Below are positions 32,963 through 43,912 of a stretch of 64,000 nucleotides of DNA, piece after piece. Each line of letters opens with the position of its first letter. Positions within the stretch are counted from its first letter, which is position 1. The notes beneath the pieces are model-generated. The model searched no databases. It saw only the letters and a program-made list of their open reading frames with translations, and was not told the origin of the DNA. The stretch is from Marinospirillum sp031581385 (GTDB lineage: Bacteria > Pseudomonadota > Gammaproteobacteria > Pseudomonadales > Halomonadaceae), in contig NZ_CP085242.1 in NCBI RefSeq assembly GCF_044810985.1, positions 2,418,001 to 2,482,000 on the forward strand, in the 5' to 3' direction. A program made the translations under genes and the position numbers.

Positions 32963-33736
32963 ATGTCAGGCAAACGTGTACTCATTACTGGAGCAGCCAA
33001 GGGAATCGGTTTCGAGGTGGCGCGGGCTTTTCTGGAAGAAGGTGCCCAGGTTGCCATTCTGGATCTGGATCAGGTGGCGCTGGATCAGGCTTTGGATCGC
33101 TTGGGTGGTCAGGCCTGGGATCGAATCGGATTAACCTGCGACGTCACTCACGAAGAGGCTTTGCAAACAGCGATCAAACAGGTGGTGGATCAGTTTGGGG
33201 GCCTGGATGTGCTCATCAATAATGCCGGTCTGCAGCATGTTGCACCCCTGGAGGAGTTTCCTTCTGAAAAATTCCGGCAGCTGCTGGATATTATGCTGGT
33301 TGCCCCCTTTCTGACCATCAAACAGGTTTTCCCGGTCATGAAAAAACAACAGGGGGGGCGGATTATCAATCTGGCCTCCATCAACGGCCTGGTCGGGTTT
33401 TCCGGCAAGGCCGGATACAACTCGGCCAAGCATGGAGTGATCGGTTTGACCAAGGTGGCCGCTCTGGAAGGGGCTGAGCATGGAATCACTGTCAATGCTC
33501 TTTGCCCGGGTTATGTGGACACTGAAATGGTGCGAGGACAGCTCAATGACCTGGCTCAGACTCGCGGGGTTCCTCTGGAAAAGGTTCTGGAAGAGGTGAT
33601 TTACCCTCTGGTTCCGCAAAGACGCTTACTGGAGCCGCGTGAAATTGCTGATTACTGCCTCTTCCTGGCCAGCGGTCGTGGCCGCGGTATAACCGGGCAG
33701 GCCGTGGTCATCGATGGCGGGTATACCTGCCAGTAA
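32963..33736 (+). CDS. bdhA: 3-hydroxybutyrate dehydrogenase
   Basis: A 257-residue short-chain dehydrogenase. It shows the NAD-binding TGAAKGIG, the NNAG motif in LINNAGLQHVAPLEEFP, catalytic S in NLASINGLVG and YNSAKHGVIGLTK for Tyr/Lys. INNAGLQHVAPLEEFP and ITVNALCPGYVDTEMVRGQ are characteristic of (R)-3-hydroxybutyrate dehydrogenase, which oxidises 3-hydroxybutyrate to acetoacetate with NAD+. ATG 32963 follows AGAGG. It links the TRAP importer to the acetoacetyl-CoA synthetase in the same run of genes. Confidence 0.93.
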   Translation: MSGKRVLITGAAKGIGFEVARAFLEEGAQVAILDLDQVALDQALDRLGGQAWDRIGLTCDVTHEEALQTAIKQVVDQFGGLDVLINNAGLQHVAPLEEFPSEKFRQLLDIMLVAPFLTIKQVFPVMKKQQGGRIINLASINGLVGFSGKAGYNSAKHGVIGLTKVAALEGAEHGITVNALCPGYVDTEMVRGQLNDLAQTRGVPLEKVLEEVIYPLVPQRRLLEPREIADYCLFLASGRGRGITGQAVVIDGGYTCQ

Positions 33737-33838
33737 TCCCCAAAGTATTCCCAAGTATTTCAGGTTTGGCCAGCCGGGGTTGCGACCCTGGCAAGCCAGG
33801 GACTCCTGTGCCCAAAAATAACAAAAAACAGGTGATCT

Positions 33839-35686
33839 ATGCTGTTGAACCTCACTTTCAAACAGTCCCTCTGGGGGCTTTTGATCCTGCTGATTGCGGG
33901 ACTGATCACACTGGTCAGTACCGGCCTCTACGGCTTGAATCAGCAAAAGCGGGCCTTTTCAGATGTGGCTGCAACAGCCAATCGTGGGCTGGATATGCTG
34001 ACGCTGGAAGCAGAAATCCTGCAATTGGAACTGTGGCGGGAAAATTTGGCTGAAACCGAACGAACAGCCTTTCAAGAGCGTTTGCAGGAGTTGCCGGGAA
34101 GCCTCGAAACTGTGCTGGGTGAGCACAACCCCGAGCTTTATCAGCTCAGTGAAACCTTTTTTGAGATGCTTGACCAAACCCTGGCTGCTCAAGTTGCTTT
34201 TGGTCTCGACTCAAACCTGGGTGCTCAGGGTGACTTGAACCGGGCAGCCGAGGATCTTAATGAAGAGCTGTTTGGGTTGTCGGCATTGGTCTCGCGTTTT
34301 GCTGATGTTCGCAACCTGGAAAAGGATTTCTTTATTGGCCCCAGTGAAGCCACGATTCAGGCCTGGCGTGAAGGTATTGAAGTTTTTGTCGCGCATCTGG
34401 AGCGAATCGGTTTTTATGAGGATTTTGCAGAGCCCATCCAGGCTTATGATGTTTCCAGTCAGCAACTGATTGCCCAGCGTTTGGAGTTGCGTCAGCAAAG
34501 TGAAGATCTGATGAACCAGCGCGAACAACTGCTTGAGGGGATCAACCGGCAGGCGCGTGAAACAGCGGGTTCCCAGTTGCAAGCTGCCGAGCAGACTGCC
34601 GAAGCCCAGGCATCGAACCAACAACATCTGATGTTGATCACTGGTCTGGCTATCACCGTTGTATTGGCTGCCGTAGTGATTTTTCTCACCCGTCGCCTGA
34701 CCCGTCGCAGTGCCGAGTTGCTGGAATTCCTGCAGAAAGTGGCTGCGGGTGACCTGCGTGAACGCCTGGACTCGGGCCGTGGTCGGGATGAATTCGACCA
34801 GTTGGCCAGCGGTGTCAATCGCACGGTGGAAGCCCTGGCCGGCCTGGTCAGTGATTTGAACACCAGCAATCAGCAACTGCTCACTATGGCCACGGCCATG
34901 GAGGAACAGATTTCCGGGCTGGGCGATGCCGGGCGTCAACTTCAGGGGCGCAGTGACCTGCTGGCTTCCTCGATGGAAGAAATCAATGCCACAACGGATC
35001 AGATGGCCGAAGCGGCGCGTGATGTTGAGGCTGCCGCCGGACATACCGACCAGGCTGCCAATCAGGGGGGTGAAGTGATCCAGCAGGCGATTGAAGTTCT
35101 GGAAAGCATTACCGCCAAGATGCAGGAAATTGATGAGCAGGTGGGTCACTTGGGGCGTCATTCCGAGGAGATAGGTGGTGTTCTGGAATTGATCAACGGT
35201 ATTGCCGAACAAACCAACCTGCTGGCTTTGAATGCAGCCATAGAAGCGGCCCGTGTGGGTGATGCCGGGCGGGGTTTTGCTGTTGTTGCTGATGAAATCC
35301 GCACCCTGGCTGAACAGACAGCCGATGCGACTCAGGATATTGATGCTCGGATCGGCGGGATTCAAAAAGATACCCAAAGCACCATCACTTCTGTTGAGCA
35401 GGCGCGTGAGCAAGTCAGCGCCGGTCGCAGCCATGGGCGGGAAGCCCTGGAAGCGGTGGTCAGCATTCAAAAAGCCAGCAGTGATTCTTCTCAACGCATG
35501 AACGAAGTGAAGAACTCGGTAACCGAAGTGGCCGATACCACGGGGGGCATGGCAGCGGATATGGAGCAGGTTGCCGGTTTGGTCACGCAACAGCAATCCC
35601 GTGTTGAGAAGCTTTTAACCTTCACCCAAGAACTTCATGAAAAAGCTGACCACCTGAATGAGGGGTTGGCACGCTTTCAGCTATGA
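33839..35686 (+). CDS. Methyl-accepting chemotaxis protein with large helical sensor domain
   Basis: A 615-residue chemoreceptor. TM1 is at ~7-30, a ~240-residue periplasmic all-helical ligand domain follows (~32-268), TM2 at ~265-287 (LMLITGLAITVVLAAVVIFL), HAMP at ~290-340 and the signalling domain with the conserved tip EQTNLLALNAAIEAARVGDAG at ~462. The ligand domain size and RNLEKDFFIG pattern resemble HBM/McpS-type sensors that bind organic acids. It lies between bdhA and aacS on the same strand. The flanking ketone-body genes suggest that it guides cells to 3-hydroxybutyrate, acetoacetate or a related acid; this is inference. Confidence 0.85.
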   Translation: MLLNLTFKQSLWGLLILLIAGLITLVSTGLYGLNQQKRAFSDVAATANRGLDMLTLEAEILQLELWRENLAETERTAFQERLQELPGSLETVLGEHNPELYQLSETFFEMLDQTLAAQVAFGLDSNLGAQGDLNRAAEDLNEELFGLSALVSRFADVRNLEKDFFIGPSEATIQAWREGIEVFVAHLERIGFYEDFAEPIQAYDVSSQQLIAQRLELRQQSEDLMNQREQLLEGINRQARETAGSQLQAAEQTAEAQASNQQHLMLITGLAITVVLAAVVIFLTRRLTRRSAELLEFLQKVAAGDLRERLDSGRGRDEFDQLASGVNRTVEALAGLVSDLNTSNQQLLTMATAMEEQISGLGDAGRQLQGRSDLLASSMEEINATTDQMAEAARDVEAAAGHTDQAANQGGEVIQQAIEVLESITAKMQEIDEQVGHLGRHSEEIGGVLELINGIAEQTNLLALNAAIEAARVGDAGRGFAVVADEIRTLAEQTADATQDIDARIGGIQKDTQSTITSVEQAREQVSAGRSHGREALEAVVSIQKASSDSSQRMNEVKNSVTEVADTTGGMAADMEQVAGLVTQQQSRVEKLLTFTQELHEKADHLNEGLARFQL

Positions 35687-35717
35687 CAAACAAGACACAG
35701 ATTTAAAGGAGAGAAGC

Positions 35718-37670
<1,953 letters not shown>

Positions 37671-37707
37671 TTCTCACACGCTTGTTGTTCTCCGATGCCT
37701 GTTTTGG

Positions 37708-37744
37708 CCGCTGAATCCACTCCCTCGATTCAGCGGTCTTTTTT
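37708..37744 (+). terminator. Rho-independent terminator after aacS
   Basis: CCGCTGAATC (37708-37717) pairs with GATTCAGCGG (37727-37736) and is followed by TCTTTTTT. It ends the ketone-body gene run just before the convergent ectD. Confidence 0.92.
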
Positions 37745-37765
37745 GTGGGCATGATTGGAAGTTTG

Positions 37766-38683
37766 TTAGCCCAGTGGTTTGTCCAAAGGCTTCAGGGGTG
37801 TGGTATCCCGGCTGGCCAGGAAAGAAGGCCGGGGTTTTTGACCACTGAAAGGTGCCTTGCAGACATTTTTCACGCTGTTGTAAACAAAGAAGAGATTGGT
37901 GCGCGGGTAGCTGGCCAGGTTGTCTGGTGAGCCGTGCATGATGTTGCATTCATGGAAAACAATCGTGCCAGGCTTGCCAAAGGCACCGGCCAGGCCGCCG
38001 CCTTCCTTGATCAGCCAGTCCAGGCTTTCAACATTGGGCGTGCCGGCTTCCTGTTTGCGCAGGGACTGTTTGTAGTTGTCTTCAGGCGTGGTGCCCGCAC
38101 AGGACAGGTAGTGTTTGTGGGAGCCGGGGATTAGGAAAAGCGGCCCATTGAAAGGGTCGTTTTCAGTCAGCATGATCCAGCCGGTGACGGCACGCATCTG
38201 GGGCATACCATCTTCCACGTGCCAGGTTTCAAAGTCTGAGTGCCAGGGAAAGGAGCGGCCTTTCATGCCCGGCTTGACGTTGACCCTGGACTGGTGAAGG
38301 TAAACATCATCACCCAGCAGTTGGCGGGCGATATTCAGCATTCTGGGGTCACGGGCCACCTTCTGGATGTAGTCGCTGAAGAAGTGTGGCTGAAAGATGG
38401 AGCGTAGTTCTTCGCTGTCTGGCTCAATGACCATTTCTTCGCGGCCTTTAAGGCGCTCTTTCATGGCCTTCAATTCTTCCTGGATGGGAGCAACCAGATC
38501 CTCGGCAGCCCCGTCCAGAATAAGAAAGCCGTTTTCATCGAAGTCGTTCAGTTGTTCCTGATTCAGGGCAGGGGACTCGGATGGCTGTTTATCATCACCC
38601 CAGACAACAGGATCAATACGGGGAAGCCAACGGGCTTCGCCACCGGTGCGAGATGGGTAAAGGTCTTTAACTTGCATATCCAT
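37766..38683 (-). CDS. ectD: Ectoine hydroxylase
   Basis: A 305-residue Fe(II)/2-oxoglutarate dioxygenase that converts ectoine to 5-hydroxyectoine. The iron ligands H148, D150 (WHSDFETWH) and H250 (CNIMHGS) are present, as are the EctD signatures HQSRVNVKPGMKG, EDGMPQMRAV, FNGPLFLIPGSHK and RTNLFFVYNS. ATG 38683 is preceded by AGGAGG; the longer frame to 38767 has no such site. No ectABC genes are in the window, so this is a solitary ectD; the organism may make ectoine elsewhere or hydroxylate imported ectoine. It indicates osmotic stress as a normal condition. Confidence 0.9.
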   Translation of the reverse strand: MDMQVKDLYPSRTGGEARWLPRIDPVVWGDDKQPSESPALNQEQLNDFDENGFLILDGAAEDLVAPIQEELKAMKERLKGREEMVIEPDSEELRSIFQPHFFSDYIQKVARDPRMLNIARQLLGDDVYLHQSRVNVKPGMKGRSFPWHSDFETWHVEDGMPQMRAVTGWIMLTENDPFNGPLFLIPGSHKHYLSCAGTTPEDNYKQSLRKQEAGTPNVESLDWLIKEGGGLAGAFGKPGTIVFHECNIMHGSPDNLASYPRTNLFFVYNSVKNVCKAPFSGQKPRPSFLASRDTTPLKPLDKPLG

Positions 38684-38935
38684 AGTTGCTACCTCCTGGG
38701 TTGTGTCGTTATTCAAAAATCTCCAAAAAAATAAGTGGGCTGAGCGCAAAAGACAGACACGGGTCATCGACCTGGCTGAAATAGGCGTTCAGTGTTGTGT
38801 TTTATGTATAAAATGTTTCGAGCCTGGGTAGGCTATGAAAAAATGGCGGACAAGAACGTCGCCTAGAATTGTTGCTGCAATATCAATCTGAGGGTTTTTA
38901 AAATCAATTTCAAGAGCCTAAACCTAAAAAATTTC

Positions 38936-41038
38936 TTGCAAAGGCTGGAATGCCAGCACCATCGTCAGGTGCTTTGGCTTCAAGGCTCTGTTGATTGGTG
39001 CAGGCTGCAAGCCGTTCAGTGCATTCAGCAGGCCCAGTGGCAGCAGGGTTGGTGGGTGACCGGAAGTCAGCAGGCTTTGCCTCTGCATGCTTGGGGCTTG
39101 CCACCCGGTTTCAGGCTTTTGCCTGCCGCAAGCAGCCGTAAGGAGTTGGGCAGTGAACAGCCCTGCCTGGTGATGGATGCTTTTACCGGTTTCAGTCCGG
39201 ATGCTCTGGGTGCCCTGGCAGGTGTTGTCCAGGCCGGGGGTTTATTGCTTCTTTTGACTCCCAAGGACTGGCCTGCTTGTCCCGATCGGGATTATCGCCG
39301 CTTGGCTGCCTGGCCCTGGCAACCCGAAGAGCTGAATCGGCACTTTCTGGATCGTTGTCAAAAGGTGCTGGAAAATGAAGCTATTGCAACCTGGCGTGAA
39401 GGTGACTCCCAGCCTTGTTTTCCTGCCCTTGATCCGTTTGAATCAGGCCAGAAACCCACTTCGAAAACCTTGCAGTGGGGTGCGAAAACTCTGGATCAGC
39501 AGCAACTGGTGGATTTCCTGTTGAAGGTCTGGCAGCAGCCTCAGAAACAGCCTTGTGTCGTGACGGCTCATCGCGGGCGGGGCAAAAGTTCCGCTCTGGG
39601 TCTGGCGGCTGCGGCCTGGCTGAAACAGCAGCCACACCAGAAACTCCTGGTGACAGCGCCCACCTCCTTGGCCTGCCAGACTCTTTTTCAACAGTTTGAT
39701 CAACAACTGGATGCACCGCTGCCATTCATGGCCCCGGATGCTCTCTTGCAGGAAAGACCATCGGCTGATTTGCTGCTGGTCGATGAAGCAGCGGCCTTGC
39801 CGGTTCCTGTTCTGGCGCAACTCCTGGAAGCCTATCCTGCCAGTGTTTTTGCCACCACCCAGCAGGGTTATGAAGGCAATGGCCGGGGGTTTGCGCTCAG
39901 GTTCACCCGGCATCTGGATCAGGTTGCGCCGGGTTGGCAAGAGCTTGTCCTGAAGGAACCCATTCGCTGGGCCGAAGGTGATCCCCTGGAAGCTCTGATC
40001 AACCGTTTACTGCTCCTGGATACGGAGGTACCTGACCCGCCCGCTGAAGTGGAAAAAATGAACATCCAGTGGCTGGATCGGAGTGAACTATCGGTCAATG
40101 AAGCCCTGCTGCGTCAGGTTTTTGGTCTACTGGTGCTGGCGCATTATCGAACCACCCCGGATGATCTGCGACAGCTGCTGGATGCACCGGGGGTGCGCCT
40201 GGCTGGAATGTTTTCAGGCGAGTTTCCTGTTGCCCTGGCCTGGATACAGGAAGAAGGCGGAATGGATGCCGATCTGGCCGAAGAGGTTTTTTATGGGCGT
40301 CGCCGCCCCCAGGGGCACCTGCTGGCGCAGTCGCTGACTTTTCATGGCGGTCAGCCGCAGGCGGCCCAATTGCGAAGTTGGCGCATTCAGCGCATCCTCG
40401 TGCATCCCTCCCTACAGAGACAGGGGCTGGGTACACAGCTATTGACCTGGATACAAGAGCAGGCCCGGATGAAGGTAACTCCCCGGCCTGATCTTCTGGG
40501 CAGCAGTTTTGGGGCCACGCCTGAACTCTTGCCCTTCTGGCTGCAAGCGGGTTTCAAGCCGGTGCGCTTGGGGATCACCCGTGATCAGGCCAGTGGCGAA
40601 CACACTCTGCAAATCCTGCAGGGCCTGACTTCAGCCGGTCAAAGGTTGGAACAGGATCTGGCGGCACGCTTTGTGGAAACCCTGCCGGAGCAACTAAGGC
40701 GGCCTTTAAAAAGCCTGCCTGCTGAGCTGGTTGTAGAGCTATTGCAAGGGGGGCAGCCATCAGACCACTTCCTGAATGCTGCTGACCGGCGGGAACTGAA
40801 AGCTTTTGCCGAAGGTCACAGACCCTGGGCCATCACCCTGACGGCCTTGACCCGCTGGTTGCTGCAACGCCTGGACCAACCTGTCTCTGCCGAGGAGAAA
40901 GACGAACTGACAGCCTGGGTGGGCCTGCTGTTGCAGGACTGGTCGGTGCAGCAAGTGGTCAGTAATCGTGGTTTGACGGGCAAAAAACAGCTGACAGCCT
41001 GGTTGCGCCACAGCTTTAAACGCTTGTCAGCCAGCTAG
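38936..41038 (+). CDS. tmcA: tRNA(Met) cytidine acetyltransferase
   Basis: A 700-residue protein that makes N4-acetylcytidine at the wobble base of elongator tRNA-Met. The domains are an N-terminal region, a RecD/helicase-like ATPase (~170-370; Walker A TAHRGRGKSSALGL, Walker B LLLVDEAAALPVPVL), a GNAT acetyltransferase (~400-560; RIQRILVHPSLQRQGLGTQL) and a C-terminal tRNA-binding tail. No ATG lies near the start; TTG 38936 is the best, giving MQRLECQHHRQ, although it lacks a strong ribosome site. It is divergent from ectD. A standard housekeeping gene. Confidence 0.92.
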   Translation: MQRLECQHHRQVLWLQGSVDWCRLQAVQCIQQAQWQQGWWVTGSQQALPLHAWGLPPGFRLLPAASSRKELGSEQPCLVMDAFTGFSPDALGALAGVVQAGGLLLLLTPKDWPACPDRDYRRLAAWPWQPEELNRHFLDRCQKVLENEAIATWREGDSQPCFPALDPFESGQKPTSKTLQWGAKTLDQQQLVDFLLKVWQQPQKQPCVVTAHRGRGKSSALGLAAAAWLKQQPHQKLLVTAPTSLACQTLFQQFDQQLDAPLPFMAPDALLQERPSADLLLVDEAAALPVPVLAQLLEAYPASVFATTQQGYEGNGRGFALRFTRHLDQVAPGWQELVLKEPIRWAEGDPLEALINRLLLLDTEVPDPPAEVEKMNIQWLDRSELSVNEALLRQVFGLLVLAHYRTTPDDLRQLLDAPGVRLAGMFSGEFPVALAWIQEEGGMDADLAEEVFYGRRRPQGHLLAQSLTFHGGQPQAAQLRSWRIQRILVHPSLQRQGLGTQLLTWIQEQARMKVTPRPDLLGSSFGATPELLPFWLQAGFKPVRLGITRDQASGEHTLQILQGLTSAGQRLEQDLAARFVETLPEQLRRPLKSLPAELVVELLQGGQPSDHFLNAADRRELKAFAEGHRPWAITLTALTRWLLQRLDQPVSAEEKDELTAWVGLLLQDWSVQQVVSNRGLTGKKQLTAWLRHSFKRLSAS

Positions 41039-41259
41039 GAGTAGGCAGGGGGTGGGTTTTATTTTAAGATGCCCACCTTAGAAAACTATGATTAACTATT
41101 GCGCTTGGTGATGCGGCGTTAAAATTGCTCTCAAAATGCTCATTTACCTGCCTGTAAACTCCGCTATTTCGATCAATTTTGCCTTGCCTGACCTGCGCTC
41201 ATGACGTTGATCAGAAGTTTTCTCTTTCTTTTTTTGAGTTTTCAACGTGGGAGTTGTTC

Positions 41260-41739
41260 ATGTCCAGTCGTTTTCTTGTTGCCTTGATGTTCGGCCTGGT
41301 GCTGAGTCTGGGTGTTGTTGCTCAGACCTCTGCCGCGACCAGCCATGCTTTTGGCTATGACGCCGTTCGGCAACTGGATAAATCAGTTGATGATGGTCAG
41401 CTCAACCTGTCTTATCAGCTCTCTCTCGGGCGTCGTTCCGGTCTGGTGCTGGGAGCGGCCACGGGTGATGACTACCGGGTTTTTGAGGCAGGCTTCAAGC
41501 GTTATAACCAGAAGTACCTGAGCGGCACCTTCTTCCAACTGGGTGCAGCCTACTGGGATGGCGATCAGGCCAGTTCAGACCTGGGGGCTGATCTGCGACT
41601 GGGTTATGAATTACCACTCAGCCGCTGGATGGTCGCCAGTGCTGCAGTCAGTGCGGTTTATGGTGTGGATCATCCGGTGACAGGCAAGAGCGATGACATC
41701 CTGTTTCGCCCTCACCTGGGTATAAAGATTCATTTCTAA
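41260..41739 (+). CDS. Small outer-membrane beta-barrel protein (possibly YfaZ-like)
   Basis: A 159-residue secreted protein. A signal peptide (FLVALMFGLVLSLGVVAQTSA) is followed by alternating amphipathic strands (GQLNLSYQLSLG, SGLVLGAATGDDYRVFEAGF, LSGTFFQLGAAYWDGD, ADLRLGYELPL) and a terminal aromatic residue (KIHF), the mark of a BAM-inserted barrel. About eight strands are expected. YfaZ-type proteins look similar, but I cannot confirm the family. ATG 41260 is preceded by GGGAG. The 220-bp upstream region has no gene; it holds a TTTACCTGCCTGTAAA hairpin of unknown meaning. Confidence 0.65.
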   Translation: MSSRFLVALMFGLVLSLGVVAQTSAATSHAFGYDAVRQLDKSVDDGQLNLSYQLSLGRRSGLVLGAATGDDYRVFEAGFKRYNQKYLSGTFFQLGAAYWDGDQASSDLGADLRLGYELPLSRWMVASAAVSAVYGVDHPVTGKSDDILFRPHLGIKIHF

Positions 41740-41743
41740 GCAG

Positions 41744-42139
41744 TTATTCCGGGCGCAGGTGAGCTTCCAGCGATTTTCTGAGCTCACCTTCAAGGGGCTG
41801 GGATGCCTTTTCGGTAAAGCTGTAATGCACCAGTATGGCCTGACCCTTGGCTCCAAGCGTACCGCCTTGCCAGGCTTCCTGGCCGACCGTGAATGAGCTT
41901 TTGCCAATCCGGTCGATATAGGTTCTGATTTCCACTTCTGTGCCATAAAAAAGCTCACCGACAAAATCCAGTTCAATACGCGCCAGAATCAGTGCCCATT
42001 TTTTCGGGTCCAGATCGGGCGTAAAGAGCCTGAACACATCATTGCGGGCCAGCTCAAACCAAACGGGTAGGCGTGTGTTGTTGATATGACCCAGCGCATC
42101 AGTGTCGGTAAAGCCCGGTGTTAAAATGTAGGTAAACAT
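41744..42139 (-). CDS. Acyl-CoA thioesterase, 4HBT/YbgC-like hotdog fold
   Basis: A 131-residue single-hotdog enzyme with the catalytic-aspartate loop FTDTDALGHINNTRLPVWFE at the N-terminus, followed by ILARIELDFVGELFYGTEVE and a final beta strand. It hydrolyses short- or medium-chain acyl-CoA; the substrate is not deducible. It ends 4 bp from the convergent beta-barrel gene. The upstream region toward the chemoreceptor contains an ACGTTAACGT palindrome at ~42208-42217. Confidence 0.85.
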   Translation of the reverse strand: MFTYILTPGFTDTDALGHINNTRLPVWFELARNDVFRLFTPDLDPKKWALILARIELDFVGELFYGTEVEIRTYIDRIGKSSFTVGQEAWQGGTLGAKGQAILVHYSFTEKASQPLEGELRKSLEAHLRPE

Positions 42140-42281
42140 GACAATCCTTCTTGGTTTTATTGAGGGTTACAAAATACAACAAGAAAATCCATACATATTT
42201 TTGTCGTTGACGTTAACGTAAACCGAAAATGTGACCTGTAGCAAGAAAATTAACTATTGATACTTGAATTTTGAGGACCCT

Positions 42282-43910
42282 ATGCTCAGAAACCTACGTA
42301 TTCAACACCGTATATGGATGATCAATCTCCTGGCCATTGTGGGCATGGTCATTGTTCTGCTGGTTGCCGTGAATCGCCAGTACAGTGAAATGGAAAGCCT
42401 GAAGCTGCAAGAAATAAAACACCTGGTTGATGTCGCTGAAGGCGTGGTGGAGGACTATCAGCAAAGGGTTGCAGAAGGCGAGTTCAGCGAAGAGGAAGCC
42501 AAAGAAGAGGCTCTGGCCAGGATCAGTGCCATGACTTATGGCGAATACAGTGACTACGTCTGGGTGCATGATGCCGAAATGAACATGCTGGCCCACCCCA
42601 GCCCTGATTTGCGTGGTCGCAATCTGGCCGGTCTCAAGGACGTCAACGACAAACCCTTCTTCAAAATGCTGACCGAAGAAGCTCTGGAAACGGGTGAGTC
42701 CATCATGCCCTATTACTGGAACCGCCCCGGTAATGACGAGCCGGTACCCAAGCTGTCCTATGTTCGCTATAACGCGGAATGGGACTGGCTGGTTGCCACC
42801 GGGGTTTATGTTGACGATATCGACAACCAGTTCATGAACAGTCTGAGAGAGCTGGGCGGTATTACTGTCGTTGTCCTGATCCTGCTGTTGGGTCTGAGCT
42901 GGACAATTTCCCGCTCGATTATTCTGCCACTGGAAACCACGGCTTCTGCCATGCGTAATATCAGCAAAGGCGAGGGCGACCTGACGGTCAGGCTGCCGGA
43001 AAAAGGCCGTGATGAAGTGGCCGAGGTGGCCCGTCATTTCAACCACTTTATCGGCAAGATTCAGGCGCTGGTCACGGAAGTGCGCTCCTCGGTCAGCTCG
43101 GTTGCGGCAGCTGCAGATCAACTCTCCAGTGTTTCCGAGCAGGGGCACAGCACCCAGCAGCAACAGACCCAGGAAACCGATCAGGTGGCTACGGCCATGA
43201 ATGAAATGAGCACCAGCTTCCATGATGTGGCCTACAACGCCAGTGAAGCAGCCACCGCAGCCAATGAAATGGATGAAGCGGCTCTGGAAGGCAGAGACAG
43301 TGTTGATGAAGCCACCCAAGCCATCAGCCGTCTGGCAGAACAGGTGCAAAAATCCACGCAAGTCATTCACAAGCTCAGTAAGGATACGGAAAACATCGGC
43401 ACGGTTCTGGACGTTATCAATGGTGTTGCCGAACAAACCAATCTGTTGGCATTGAATGCGGCGATTGAAGCTGCACGTGCCGGGGATGCCGGTCGTGGCT
43501 TTGCGGTGGTTGCCGATGAAGTGCGCTCTCTGGCCAGTCGCACCCAGGAAAGCACTCAGGAGATTCATCGCATGATCACCGAGTTGCAGGAGGGTGCCAG
43601 TGAAGCGGTTAAAGTCATGGATACCAGTATCCGCGATACCGAATCCACTGTGGCCGCATCCGAAAAAGCCGGCAACTCCCTGGAGTCCATTGCCAGGGCT
43701 GTAGAGCGTATCCGCGACATGAACCAGCAAATCGCCACTGCAGCCGAACAGCAGGCGGCCGTTGCTGAAGAGATTAACATGAACGTCGTCAACCTGGTCA
43801 ACCTCTGTGAAGAAAGCAGTGAAGCCACCGGCCATACACAAACAGCCAGTAACAGCCTGTCGGATTTGTCCGAACAGTTGCAACGCTTGGTGGGACAATT
43901 CAAGGTCTGA
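42282..43910 (+). CDS. Methyl-accepting chemotaxis protein with single Cache (sCache_2) sensor
   Basis: A 542-residue chemoreceptor. TM1 is at ~10-32, and the periplasmic sCache_2 domain (~35-185) is recognised by GEYSDYVWVHDAEMNMLAHP and YYWNRPGNDEPVPKLSYVRY. TM2 is at ~190-212, HAMP at ~213-265, and the signalling tip EQTNLLALNAAIEAARAGDAG at ~385-405. sCache_2 receptors often bind short carboxylates such as acetate, propionate or lactate. ATG 42282 with GAGG upstream is preferred to TTG 42264. The next gene starts 2 bp after its stop, so the two may be cotranscribed. Confidence 0.88.
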   Translation: MLRNLRIQHRIWMINLLAIVGMVIVLLVAVNRQYSEMESLKLQEIKHLVDVAEGVVEDYQQRVAEGEFSEEEAKEEALARISAMTYGEYSDYVWVHDAEMNMLAHPSPDLRGRNLAGLKDVNDKPFFKMLTEEALETGESIMPYYWNRPGNDEPVPKLSYVRYNAEWDWLVATGVYVDDIDNQFMNSLRELGGITVVVLILLLGLSWTISRSIILPLETTASAMRNISKGEGDLTVRLPEKGRDEVAEVARHFNHFIGKIQALVTEVRSSVSSVAAAADQLSSVSEQGHSTQQQQTQETDQVATAMNEMSTSFHDVAYNASEAATAANEMDEAALEGRDSVDEATQAISRLAEQVQKSTQVIHKLSKDTENIGTVLDVINGVAEQTNLLALNAAIEAARAGDAGRGFAVVADEVRSLASRTQESTQEIHRMITELQEGASEAVKVMDTSIRDTESTVAASEKAGNSLESIARAVERIRDMNQQIATAAEQQAAVAEEINMNVVNLVNLCEESSEATGHTQTASNSLSDLSEQLQRLVGQFKV

Positions 43911-43912
43911 AA

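Noticed and set aside
34211..35596. Leftward 461-codon frame opposite the ketone-operon chemoreceptor
   Set aside because: Same kind of shadow of a repetitive MCP coding sequence; no domain recognisable.
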